This document shows, piece by piece, positions 12,101-25,098 of a DNA stretch of 29,828 nucleotides. The stretch comes from Dunaliella salina (lineage: Eukaryota > Chlorophyta > Chlorophyceae > Chlamydomonadales > Dunaliellaceae), in contig MU070484.1 in NCBI GenBank assembly GCA_002284615.2, positions 2,578 to 32,405 of the forward strand, written 5' to 3'. The notes under the pieces are model-generated. The model did not search any database. It had not been told where the DNA came from and saw only the letters and a list, made by a program, of their open reading frames with translations. The position numbers and the translations under genes were made by a program. Every line of letters begins with the position of its first letter. Within the stretch, counting starts at the first letter, position 1.

Positions 12101-15100
12101 CATCTGGATTATGTTCACTGCACCTTCGCCTTCACATTCCACACAACCCCATTGTGCCTTGCATTGGTTTCTTTTCAGACAAATGGACTTCCTGTTTCGA
12201 CTACCTTGCACCAAGAAGTGCCAGATGGGAGGGATGTCAAAGGCATTTTAACATGCCTGTGTACATGTCCAGAAAAAGTTTTTTTAGATTCTAATTATAT
12301 GTTCTTAGAGGTTAACCCTGGAGGTGCAAGAGGTTTGCTTTTTGGTGCCTTCTGTGTCTTATGAAAAACACGCTTGGGAGGATTCTGCAAAGAAGCAATC
12401 AAATTGCTCGCAAAGAAAGATTTGTGACTCTGACTGCGCCTGTGTGGATAGTGCAGTTTTGCTTCTCAGCTTGCCAACAATGTATGCATTCAGCGTTGTG
12501 GGACTTCCTCCTAAATTTTGAAGGTGGCATTCCTGAAATGGCTTGCAGATTGAGCTTCAAAACGCTTCACTCTTCAACAACCTTCAAACAGCATTCCAGC
12601 GTTTCAAGGGCAGCGACAACCAGCCAGGTGAGGAGATGTCGAGGAAGTGAAAAGAGCTGTCTGCGAATGCAAAAATGCACATGGGGCACGATACCGCGAT
12701 AACAATTCATACAAAATTTCAGGCAATCCAGCTCAACATTGTATGAGTCCCTCAAGAAGGCATCCATTCCCATTTGTACTGGGCAACCAGCCTGCGGCTG
12801 CAACACCCAACCCTTGAGAATTTCACAAACCTAAGTATGTAGTAGTTTTTCAAACACCTCAGTTACTCCGCATACAAAATTCCAGGCAAATCCAGTTTAT
12901 CAGTGTATGAGCATTCCAAGTGGGCATATGTACATATGCGCGTTAGGCAACTACCCTGCACCTGCATCACACAGCCCTTTAGAATTAAAGAAGACTGAGT
13001 ATGCAGATGTTTTCAGGACATCCCATTTATTCAGCAGACAAAGTTTCAGGCAAATCCAGGATGTTTGGTCTCGGATCTCCAGAAATATGTCCTAGTGCCT
13101 AGGTGTACCTTCGCCGTAAGGGGGAAATGCTGGCACAGACACCCCGTATTTTTGAATATCCAATCTTAATCAGTAAAAAATACCGAGTCAGACAAAAAAG
13201 AATTGAAGTGCGGGGTGCAGTATCCAAGAGAAGGGTATCTTGGGGGTGACATAGGTCATCGCCCTTTAAAACACTTGTTTTTTGGGGGGTAGTTGTCCAG
13301 CTCTGGAAACTGGTAGAGAGGGGAGCATCCAGACATAGATTGGACCCCAAAAAAATACAGGCAGGTCAAGCGAAGCATTCACACAAATTAAAAAAGTCCG
13401 CCTGCACTCATTTTATGAGCCCCGGTGCACCAGCTGTCAGGTTCAAGAATTTGAGGTCCAGCGGACTTGCCTTCCTGACAAGCCATCAAACTCGCCACTT
13501 TTGGGGCTTGACTACTCTCTTTTATACAATGAATGATTATTTTAATTCTGGGGCAGCGACTCTTCACAGCTGGAGTGCTAGCAGCTGTCGCAGAGGTTTG
13601 ACCAGCAGGATGGAGCACCTTGGAGCCTGGGCTGCAGCAGCTCGGACAGCCTGCCCCAACCTGTCCCAGACTTGCTTAAAGACATGAGGAAGAACATCCT
13701 GTGTCCAGATTGCTGCAGCTGTGGGCTGCGAGCTGCATGCTGAGTGGGTGGCATGGGGTCTGTTGCACATGCATGCACCCCAGCTGGCCTATACAATGCA
13801 CTCCAGAAATCAAGAAGCATCAGCAAGGGTCAATAAGGTCAAAAGGCACGCATTCAAAGCTTGGGAACACCTGTGCAACATGCCTGACACATCCCCTGCA
13901 TGCTCATCACCAGAATACAAAATGTTGAACAGCTGGCCATGCGCTGCACCATTCCGCACTGGCTCAGCCCTGGAAGGTAGGCCTGGGTGCATATAATCAG
14001 GATGAGGAGTGGAATTGCAGTGTGGCCTGCGTGCACAGAGCTAGGTGAGTGTAAGTGAGTTGGCAGGGGGTTTGGAGCGTGCCACGGCGCCTATCTGCCA
14101 GGTTCCGACAAGCACCCTGTGCACTTGTTTTCAGATGGATTGGTTGGGATCCATGCAGCAGTGCTCCTGCAATGCAGCTTCTATGCACAAGCACCTAAAG
14201 TGGCACTGTCCCCCCAACCGACACCCACCCATCCTCATGTTCCTAATTTCCCGCGGTCATACCCTACAGCACACCATGCTGGACCCCCATGCTGAGTTTC
14301 ATGCCTAAGCAATCATCCTAGAGGCACCTAATGCACCAAAACCCATTTTCTGTGTCAGCACTTAGATCGTCCCAACGGCTTGACCCCCCCTTGCCTCGGC
14401 AAATAAGTAGCATTAACTTTTGCAACAGCATATCTGCCCGTTCCTGCACCATCCCAGGACCTGAAAAGTGTGTCTGATAGCTGTTTGCGAACTCTGCAAG
14501 CAGGTGCCAAGAGGGCGCCGTGGGCAGCAGTGTGTGGCCAGCAGGAACGGAAATGAGGAAATTAAGGGAGCACATGTAGCAGTAGAAATCGTTGTGCCAA
14601 TTTCCAGCCTGGCCACTGATCGGCCCCATTCCAGTTCGGATAGATGCAATATTGTTGGCCCCAATTCTGGTTCAAACCTGGTTGGGATTCAGCCCTGCAC
14701 AGCTGAGCTGGGGAGCAAAACATGCAAAAGGAGCATTTTTTGGCATTCTTGGCTCCTTATAGTCAGGTTAGCCAAGTAGGTTTGAGGTAATGCCCAGCTG
14801 CAGCCTGCTAATTCTGAGTATGCAGGATCTTAAATGTAACCCTTCTGAGCAACCCTGCATACTCAGTTTGTGCTGGAGGGTGACCCAGGGTGGGGGCCAG
14901 AAATCAGGCAAAATCCCTGCCAGAATGGGGTCCTCACTCCTGAGTAAGGAAGCCCCTCCCCATCTTACCAGACCAGCAGCGATGGCTAAGCACTTCATCA
15001 GGAGCACATTCCAGGGGGCCTGGGGGGCTGGGGCTGGGGTCCAGAAATTTGCTCCTTGGCACCCCGATTTTGGCAGGGAAATGGCGAGAAGCAAAGGCTT

Positions 15101-18100
15101 CCTATACACTGGATGAGTCAGCTGACAGATGGGGATTCCGGCCCGCACACTGAGCCAGATGAGGTTCCATAAGAGTTTTGAATACTTTTTAAGTAGAGAA
15201 GTGCACCTACCTGGTTTTCAAAGGGCGGCAGGCTGGGAATGAAAAGGAGATGGCTTTTTAAATTTCATGACAGCTGGCGCTTTGACCGAGCCCCAGGGAC
15301 GCGCACACCCACTCCTGGGCCACCAAAACTGGCAGGACATGCCTGGAAATATGCTGGACAATACCTCATACTCAAGTGGGGGCCAAGAGCAGTGTTTGCC
15401 TGGCTTTCAAGTTCGCACCACTTTTGCCTAGCAAATGGCGCACAGGTGACCATGCAGTAAGTGCTCAAGACCAAATTTTGCCCCCCCTTTTTTTCACTCT
15501 GATGGATCAGGCTTGATCTAAAACCTACCTGAGAGCTAAAATGTGGGCAAAATTTGGGCCAGAGCAGGTGTTTTGGCGCCCATTTGCCTGGACATGGTAA
15601 AAAATGACCTAAAATGCCCATGGCTCAAAATTAGAGCCCCGCCCTCACTTTTTTGATGCAGAAGTACCAAATGGGCCATCCTCAAGCACTTTGTAGCCTC
15701 AGATTGCAGCGGGGCATTAATTCCTCGTTTTCACTCATAGCTTGGCTAATCTGACTTAATAGTTCGTTTTGCTCTCCAGCTCAGCCGTGCAGGGCTGAAT
15801 CCCAAATAGCTTTGAATCAGAATCGGGGCCAACAATAATGCATCTATCAAAACTTTAATGGGGCCAATCGGTGGCCAGGCTGGAAATCGGCACACCGATT
15901 TGTAATGCTACAATTGCCAAACGTGCATTTGTAGCACTACAATCGGTGTGCCAATTTCCAGCCAGGCCACTGATTGAGCCCATGCAAGTTTTTCAGAAGC
16001 ATTATTGCTGGCCCTAACTCTGAGCCAAATCAGGGGCGCAACCTTGCGGCGTGGGCGGGCTGGCAGAGGTCATTCCCCATGACCATACCCGTCACGACAG
16101 GTCACCCCACCAGGCACACTTCCCCAATGCCCCTCCGCAAAAACTGACACATGACAGCATGATAAGATGACTTAAAATAGCTGAAGTCCTGGAGCGCTGG
16201 TCAATTAGAGCAAGTTCCAAAATCCATTTTTCTGCCAAAATGGGTGCAAAACAGCCCATGAGCCACATAGAGTACGTCCACATCCCAAGTTTTCAGCCAT
16301 TCTTGATGCTTGGGACATGAAAACATGTTTGGTCATGTTTGGTATACTTAGGGCACACAAACTTGCATGCAAAAAGTGCAAATGCATTAATGATACTGAA
16401 AGGGGGGNGGGGGGGGGGGGGGGGGGCCCAGCCGCAAAACGACCTTGGGCAAATGAGCACCCCAAAAAGGGGGGTCATCCTGAAAGCCATCCATTCCGGT
16501 CGAGCAGCACACCGTTGGATACCTTGTGATTAAGAAATGCCCTTGTGCTGCCTTATCATACTATGTAGAACATCCTCCCGGAGCAACATTTTTTTCCGCC
16601 CAACTTTGCTCGTGCTGCCGTATCATACTATGTTCAGGATCTGTGTCCAATTGGGGACAGGGAAGTTGCACTCCACATCTTTTATGCCCATCCTTGTATG
16701 GGAAAAATGGCCAAAAATGGCCCAAAACACATATCCCAAGCCAACTTGCCTATCTGGGAGTTGTTTCCCATAAATAGCATATCTATCTTAATATTTACCA
16801 AATGTGAGGGACTAAAGTTTATTTTTTGTTGCCCAAGGAAATCAACCTGGTTTGTAAATGTAGGCTCCGCTTAGGACGCGGGAACTTCAGTCCCTCTCCC
16901 GCCAAGAACATTTTCATTCTAATTTCTGCTGGCACCACCAGATTGCCAAATCCTTACACCCAACAGAGCATAAGTCAATTTCTATGAGCACCTGAACATG
17001 AGTGCATTTTAGTCAAATGCAGAAAACACCTATGTGAATAAAAAGACACCTGTGTCTTTGAAACAAAACACAAGGTCATGACCCAAAGCTGTGTAACAAG
17101 TCAACACCCTGCAAAGCACTGAAATGAATCACCAGAAATGCCTTGAGGGTGCACAGAGCTATGTGTGCACAATTTAACACAGGCAAGGCATCAGCAGACG
17201 GGAGACCAACCATGAAAGGGACTTTTCCTTTTGGCCAAACGTAATGTCACCTTGACCTGCCTGTGCAACAGATCCTTGAGTACACAGTCTTGGGTGCAAG
17301 TGCAAATGCATGTGTGTGCATAGACTTGAAAGCCCATGTCATAACACACACATGACCATTCTGCACCACTTGTAATGCAGCTCTGAATGCTTGCATCTCG
17401 CCCCTATGCAAGGCTGTCAGGGAATGGAGCTGAGTGGCGTGAGGAAAACTGCCCATCGCCTGCCCCATGCAGTACAAGCACACCCCAAAACATATAGAAC
17501 TCGACACAAAACCACTCCCACTGGCTGAAACCTCTTGCAAATGATTCCCAAACCTCTGTGCACTCATCCAGGCATGCATGGCACCTGCAGGTTTTTCTGC
17601 ATGGTGCGCGCAGTGTGCAGATACGTGTGAGTGCACACACTAAAAAGCCCATTCCTCCCCACACAAACAACCACTCTGCACCAAACGACTTGCAATGCAG
17701 CCATGAACACTTGCCTCACGTCCCTATGCAAGACTGTCAGGGGATGTAACAGTGTGGCTAGAGGAAAACTGCCCGTTCCGCTTACCATGCAGCCTGCACC
17801 TCCGGTCTGGTCGCACAGTGCGTCACGCAGGGTTCTGTCTGGACCAGATGGTTGTGCATCCTATACTCGTCATGTTTGCATAAAAGATGGGGTCCGTTAA
17901 GGGTATATGCGGCAGGAAGGTCAACTTCAAATTTGCACCACGAACGTGTCTTCTTTGTAGATGAACAAGTTCACAATGATACTAATACCACACGCCTGGT
18001 TTTGGCGCGTTATGAACGCCTTTCTGTGTTTGCACAACCAACTGCGTTCAAAACTGCACGTTTGCAAATACAGATTAGACAGAAGTTCCTCCTCAGTACT

Positions 18101-18676
18101 TGAACATAAACATTGCTTCTGATTACTCCGCTGGAGACTGCCAACTTCCAGCCTGAAGAGCACTGCAGCCAGACACAATAAGGAAATCAACATTGGCGGA
18201 CCACCTGAAGCTGTCTATCAAGATTTTATGACCTGCCATCCACTTTCGTGTGCTTGCAGCAACATAGATGGTTTGGTAGATCTTAGAAGGGAAAACATGC
18301 ATTCGGGCTAGGGATGCTCATCACAAGCAGCAACTATTTCATCCAGTTTTTATGAAACCAGGCGGTCTGCGACAGTTTTCACAGCAAATCGGCAAGACCA
18401 AAGCCGGTGTTACGATGAAATATTTTTTTACGAATTGTTGCCAATATGGGACTGTCCTTACATCAAAAATCCAACCAAAAGTGTCGAGCCCTCAGAAGTA
18501 ACCCCGAGGTCCCTATGGGACTAGGCTTCCATGCAGTTCATGGGTAATTCCTTTTGTTGACTTTCAAATTACCTAATACCCAATTGTTATATACAGGGCC
18601 TAATTTAATGATTTGATATAATATATAATATAATTCCCACATATTTTGTTTATGTAGTAATAAATATAATGTTATT

Positions 18677-18709
<33 letters not shown>

Positions 18710-18718
18710 TCACAAAAT

Positions 18719-18759
<41 letters not shown>

Positions 18760-21700
18760 CAGCAATTATTAATAATATGATTAATTAGTATGGGTGACAA
18801 GCCGCTGGCCAGAAACCCATGGGCAACTTGCAATACGGATCTTGCCTGCTCAAGTGCTTACCTGCTATGATGTTGATCGATTGAGAGATGACATTGCATC
18901 TGAGTGTGCTAGTGCTGCACAGTCTCACCTGAAAGGAAGAATGCAAGCCCCTTGGCTATGTGACTCTTTGGATTGATACTGGAAGCGCTGCTCTTCCAGC
19001 AATGCTATTTCCTACATGCTTTCGCTGCATCTGGGGTCACAACAAGGGTGCTCTTCTATTATTTAGAATGTTTCAAAGAGATATCAAGCAGTATTTCTAA
19101 TAAATTACAAGTGCACGAGGTGCAACTGGGGTCAAGTGTAACGTTTGCTGTGGCGCTTGTAAGATTACAGAAGGCTTTTGTAGTAGTTACAGAGTCCATC
19201 CGTATTGAGAAACTCCCTCCCACGCGAACCTGTACATATCATCTTAAGGGTCAAGCCCCGTCGCTGGTATGTGTCACGTGCTACTGGCTACGGCAGCGGC
19301 TCATAATAATAATGAATATGATCAATTATAATGTATATGCAATTATAATGTATGTGCATACATGCATACCTTCTTGACGGCTCTATCTTGCGACGCTGAA
19401 CTCTTGCGAGGGGGCCAAAATAATTATATATTTTGTTTGCAAGCTTTAAGACCTTGCGAGGGAGGTCCATAAGTTGACAAAATTTGCTGACATCAGAAGA
19501 CGTTCTGCAACAAACGGCACTCTAAGCCTGGTCCAAAGCAGCATGCAACCCTCATTCTGTGTCCACTGCTTTAGTTCTGGGAATGGTGAGCTCCTGATGA
19601 GCACCACCGCCTTGCTGCCACGCACCCCTCCCACATTCAGCCTCACCCACACATGCTGCTCAAGCTTGCTGGCACGTATTGCTGCCTTCTCTGCTTCTGC
19701 TGCTGCATGCTTGGAGCTGCTGCTCCCGCTGCTGCATGCTTGGAGCTGCTGCTCCCGCTGCTGCACACGGACAGCAAGAGTGGGCTCCAGGCGGGTCCGG
19801 AGCTCCCTCCCGGGCTTGGTCGGATTCCGCGCATCCGCTTCTGTCCGCATCCGCTTCCGCCCGCTTACACTTGGTGCAACCCGTGTCAAGTGCCCTTAGC
19901 CCTTTTGGGATGTGTGGTTTCATTTTTGGGCGCTATAACGGCCTGAATACAAAACTAAAAATCTTGCGAGGGACGCTCAGATATGTATATGTATATGTAT
20001 ACATGGAAATCGGATTTTTTTAAAGATTTTTGAAAGACATAAAATTGGCTTTTTAGGGAATTGAGAGGCTGTGGTGAAAAAGGGGTCAATGCACCTTCAG
20101 AATGCCTTTGACTCTGTTACAATTTCGAATCTAGTAAATCAATTTCCAAAATTTCCTCCATGAATGATAAGGTTAATAGGAAAGGGGTGAAGAGTGGGCA
20201 ATCACCAGAGCAAGCAGCGCTTTTGTCAGATGGGGCACTGAGGGCAGCAAGGCACGCAGCTGCGCAGGCAGCAGCTGATTCAAACTCTGAACCACCCAGC
20301 AGCAGCAGCAGAGAATCAGACAAGCCTGAGCCTGTAACTGAGCAAGAGGTGCATGGGGTTAAAGCTAGGCCACTGCCCAAGGCTGAAGCATTCCGGCAGG
20401 AGGCCTGCCGCTTGGGTGCAAATTTGTGGTGCCCTGAGTTCGTTAAGCTGGCACGCTTGGTGCTGATGACAGTGCTAGGCTCAGTGGAAGATGAGCGCAT
20501 GTTTAGCGCCATGAAGTAACTCAAGAACCTCCGGTGCAACAGTCTCAAGGAGCAGCATCTCACAGCATGAAAGCGGGCCTTTAAGAGCAAGAAGTTCAGC
20601 ATTGCCTGGTTTCCTTACCCACCAGCATTGAAAAATGGCTTGAAGCTAGCAAGCGTGGCCGTAATGTACTAGATAGATAATTAGCATCCTTGAAGCAGTT
20701 TGGTGGCTGGCAAGTTATGGGCAGCAACAGAACAATTGTCTGCGCCCGGACAAGAACGTTATTTTTATTTTATTCTGCATGGTGACATTTAAGAGCTATG
20801 CCAAGCAATTCATAGTCGGGAGGCTGCAGGCCTCCCGTCGGGCTGGGGGTGTGTGGGTAAAAGACATGAAATCAAGGCTTCTCAATTGGGCATATTTGGA
20901 TGAGACACAAATCAAGGTTTTTGAGAATCTAGAAAGGAAGCACTGTTGCAGCTTCTGGGTATTGGCTGGCTTCAGCCATCTAGCTAAGGAGTTGGAGGTT
21001 GAGCTGCGGGCCTTGGAAGCTGTTTTTGGCATAAATTCTTCCCAGCCCCTTCAATTATTTTTTGACTGTCCAAATGGGGCTGGATAGCCTAGTTAACAAG
21101 AAATTTTGATGCTACTGTAGATCAAGCCACATTGGGGTGGGTCATGCATGTACGGTTTGTGGGGAAGCACTTGTATAGTATGTGGCCAGGATTTACTAGG
21201 GCATTGTAGAACCTTGATAGACTAGCCAACATTCGTATTCTATAGGCATTCTCCTTCAGGAATTGGTTAATGTATTGGCAAATATCTTAGACTCCAGGAC
21301 GCAGTAGCATCCTTGCAATGCATTAAAATGTAGCTCCAACATATGCATTCAACTGGTTGCTCTTGATTCTGTTGCAGCAACCTCCTGCCTTCCTCTCCTT
21401 TGTACTGATCAGGCACTGCCTCCCCAAGCCTTAGCAATGCTGCCAGCCCAGAAAGCACCCTTCCCACAGAGACTTCCCAACCCGGGCTGAAATCCGTGGA
21501 GACTCTTGCTACACAAAGCTCTTCCACACTGGTGGAAACAGCGGCCAGACGCGGCCAGGAAGATCCCTGCATGCAGAGAGAACGTGTGGACATAGGAGCT
21601 TCGCTCAGCAGTGCTGACAATACCAGCGCAAAGAGGCAAACCAGCGCAGAGCAGGTGCGTGACCTCGTCATGAGACCAAAAAGCATCTAAGATAGCCTCC

Positions 21701-24700
21701 ATCAATTTGATGACTCTGCTCCTCATCTCATATCTCGCCACCCTTTGCTTCTCTGCCTTTGAAGGGGCTGCTACAGGAGGAGGAGTTGGCGGTTGCAGTA
21801 GAGAGCAAGGCTGTGGGTGTTGGTGGGGGAGGCTTCTTCAGCCTCGGCGGGATCAAGCGAGCAGCAGCTAGCAGGCAAGTCAAAGACAAGCACATGTCCT
21901 ATTCCAACTGCTCACCAAATTGGTAAGGAAAGACGTTCATGCCTGCAAAATGAGCATCTAGAAAGTTGCTTTGAAGCTGTGGGAGCTTATGGCGAGGCAA
22001 TGCTACAGGTTTGCTGTATGACGGAGTGGAGCATATCGATTGATGTTTTGAATGGGCTCCTACAAATCATGGCTGTGAAGGGCTCAGTAGGGAAAGAAAG
22101 GGGGGATGCTTTTTGATCGAAACGGATAATATTTGGAATGACCCCATGTTCCGCATAATTTTGGGGGCCACATTTGCCAGAGTGCTGACACAGGAAAATG
22201 AGTTGGAGCAACTCGCTCTGAGTGTGAGTGCTGCTACCTTGGGCATACTACCACACCTGTTCTTTCTTGGAAGACCAGGGAAGCAGACCTGATCTGATCT
22301 GGGGTTGTGCGGTGGCTAAGGAGGAAAAAGAGGGGATTCGTGCTGAAGATATATCACCGCGTAACATTAATGCTTTTGCCCTGACACTGACTGCATGACA
22401 AACTAATGATTATTTGTTTTGTGGGCAGCTTTTGGACTTACAGCTGTCAGATGGTTTTGGGCAAGGAATTGGCAGAAGCGCCCTGCGGAGCCCCTGCCCT
22501 GCAATCCTACTACCCCCTAGCAGCTCTTATTCCATACAGCAAAAAAAAACAGCATGGTGGACCATCAAAGCAGTTGCAAGGAGTAGCAGTGTGGAGCAAA
22601 GAGCACTGAAACCTGCTGCATGGGGCACAGCAACCACACAGCACGGAATAAATCAGTGGCAACAGCGGAGGCGGCAGTGAAGGGGGGGACAGGCTGGACT
22701 CCTTTGCTGGGGAGAGATTGCTGGAGAGCACATGGAGGGGACTCCCTCATGACCATTCATGACCAGTTTCTACAATTGTGGCCTCCAGAAAACCCTGCAA
22801 ATGATGAAAAAGGGCTTTTAGCAGGCAAAAGTTCCTGTGTGGTTGGTGTGCATTTATGAAAAATGCTAATGTACATGCTGCAGAAAGCATGTTTGTGGGC
22901 ATCTGAAGTTCAAGACACTAATGAAATGTCAAAAAATATATGTACCATACAGCATGTACATGTATCAAACCTGGCACACCTTTCTTAGGATCCACCAGAG
23001 GGGGTCAAGTGAGGCCTAAAATCAGCCAGTTTTTGCATGCTCCCTGCATATGATCTCCCCAAGTGGCCTTTGTTCAGTTTGTATCACTTCCTGTAGCACT
23101 GGAGCTTGAGTGGTGCCAGTTGGGGAGAGCATGCCTAACTACCTGCGCACGAACCCTAGTTTTCACCACCAAAACTCTGTACCTGACCCACCACTGCACC
23201 AGATTGGGTGAATGTAAGTGACTTGAGCTCCTTGTATCCAAAGGGTATCACTGGAGGTCTTAAATAGTACCCAGTGGGTGGTGAGGTACATAATTTCAGC
23301 CATTTCCCTGAGAAAATCCAGCTCAAGGGGTGCCAAATAGGGCAAATGTTGACCCCCTTTCCTATTTTTGAACATGCAGAATGTTAGCGGTATAGGGGTT
23401 ATCAATACAAAATTTTGGGAGTTAAAATGGCATCAGGGTGGAGTTGGAGGCCATTTTTGGGTGATCTGGGGCCAGGAGATTGATCTGGGGTCCTCCTTTT
23501 TTTGTCATTTTTTGGAACACATGATATTTCTGTGAAAAATGATGTGATGTTTGACATGGCTAGAGTTGAGAAAGAAATACGAGAAAGAGCATGTCTGGCA
23601 AAAACAGATGAGCTGACCATCATTTAGAACCAACCTAAAAATTTTCATGTCAGTACATTTCCTGGGTGATGATCTATGGCATGCCTTGAAAACATTGTCT
23701 TTGTGGGATGATGCAAATTTTATACGGTAGGAAGTTTAAAAAAAAAAAAAAGGTCAAAAATATAACATTTTTAGCGCTAGGGCAGGAGGGTAGAAAATTT
23801 ATTTTCCTGAAAGACGCGTATAAATTTTGCCCTCGTTTCCCCTGAGGGGCCACCCCACCCAAAACCTCCCTTCTCGGATTATAAGGGAACCAATCTGCTC
23901 CTTTTTCAATTCTGCATCCATCTGCATATTCACTGCACCATACAAGTGAGTTGCAGCAGAGTTCTGGGACAGAAACTGAGCAGCAGACGCACACATACCT
24001 GGCCTTCCAGGCAGCCACAACTAGCTTGCAAGCTCACAAACTGCCCTCCTGTCTTACCACACAAGAATATATGATACCTTGTCACTATCCTGGAAGTTTG
24101 AAATGATTTGCTGCACTTCTACTTCCACACATCCTGCAGCTTATACCCTTGCGCGCATGGCACTGACCCCCAGCCATGCACACGCCCCCCTCCCCTTTTA
24201 CCCAACTTGCACTATGAGCGTGTCAATCAACAGTTCACAATTCCAGGAGTCCAAAGGTACAGTTGGAGTTCTGTAGAATTGCCCCAGTGAATGAATTTTG
24301 GAGGCGGGGTCTCAAAAAGCCTAGACCCCCCGAGGGAACACCCCCCTCCCACCCTCTCGGATTGGACCCATGCATTCACAAATCGATAGCTCTCAGGACA
24401 GGATTCCAAATACGTATTTCTTAGAAAAATTGACACGTGCCGTCCAAAAGTTACACGAACACTAGCTTCCTGGCTTGGGCTTTATTTTTGATGAGGCCCC
24501 ATGAGGACGGCAACGCCCGAAGGATGTGACTCGTAGGGCAAGCCCAAGTGCTTGCAAGTTTCGCCATTTCTCTCACACCAGGCCACTGTGGCCCACTTAC
24601 AGCAACTTAGGCTTTCAAACTTGGCATACCTCAAAACAAACATTTAAGGGGACCACCTAGATTTGGAGAGCTCCAGGGCATGCTGCGCTGAGTTCTGCCC

Positions 24701-25028
24701 ACGAACTTGATAAGATAAACAAGCCATCCAAAGGTTCCATGAGAATGTTGGTTGGTATTTCCTACACTTAAATTATCCTGTATATTCACTTGAGGATGGC
24801 GTGTGCTGGTTGACCCAAATGAGGGTTTGGCTCCAGAGCGTCGTCAGGGGCACCTCAGCAACTCCTCTCGCCCACCTTGGGCAGGTACAGAATTTCTGCC
24901 GTTTACCCTGAGGACAAATAGTGGCATTGCAAGCAACACAGAGAACTGGTGGAGGCCTTGTATATGTGCATGCTTGGGTGAGAAGATGCTGTATGCATGC
25001 AAGTGTGAATGCCAATGTGCATACATGC

Positions 25029-25098
<70 letters not shown>

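Larger units (their letters stand above)
7623..12548 (+). other. Intron 4 (4926 bp, GT-AG, phase 0)
   Basis: Donor GTCAGT and acceptor ATGGCTTGCAG. It holds a reversed family C piece (8225-8290), a diverged foldback-MITE-like piece (8527-8582), a direct repeat around poly-G (10163-10232) and two orphan exon-like segments (10389-10518 and 10689-10773) whose phases do not fit this gene. AT-richer stretches at 8990-10100 and 11050-12540 hold nothing I can assign. Confidence 0.65.
12628..21412 (+). other. Intron 5 (8785 bp, GT-AG, phase 1)
   Basis: Donor GTGAGG and acceptor TACTGATCAG. This is the largest intron. It holds tandem repeats, a foldback MITE, microsatellites, a hAT pseudogene and an unassigned ORF, listed separately. 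Stretches 13100-13550, 14730-15750 and 16640-17280 show no gene. Around 18794-18976 there is a 60-codon frame starting at GTG (fragments ETHGQLAIRILPAQ and LRDDIASECASAAQSHLKG) that I cannot assign. Confidence 0.6.

Noticed and set aside
14045..14308. Possible exon after the acceptor TTGTTTTCAG at about 14134
   Set aside because: The frame reads a Cys/His-rich sequence without motif spacing and its phase cannot link exons 5 and 6 without a partner.
20117..20602. 161-codon minus-strand open frame
   Set aside because: Antisense shadow of the hAT dimerisation domain, whose plus-strand motif is clear.
21378..21412. Earlier acceptor TTGCAG at about 21376 for exon 6
   Set aside because: It brings an in-frame TGA at 21407-21409 before the open part.
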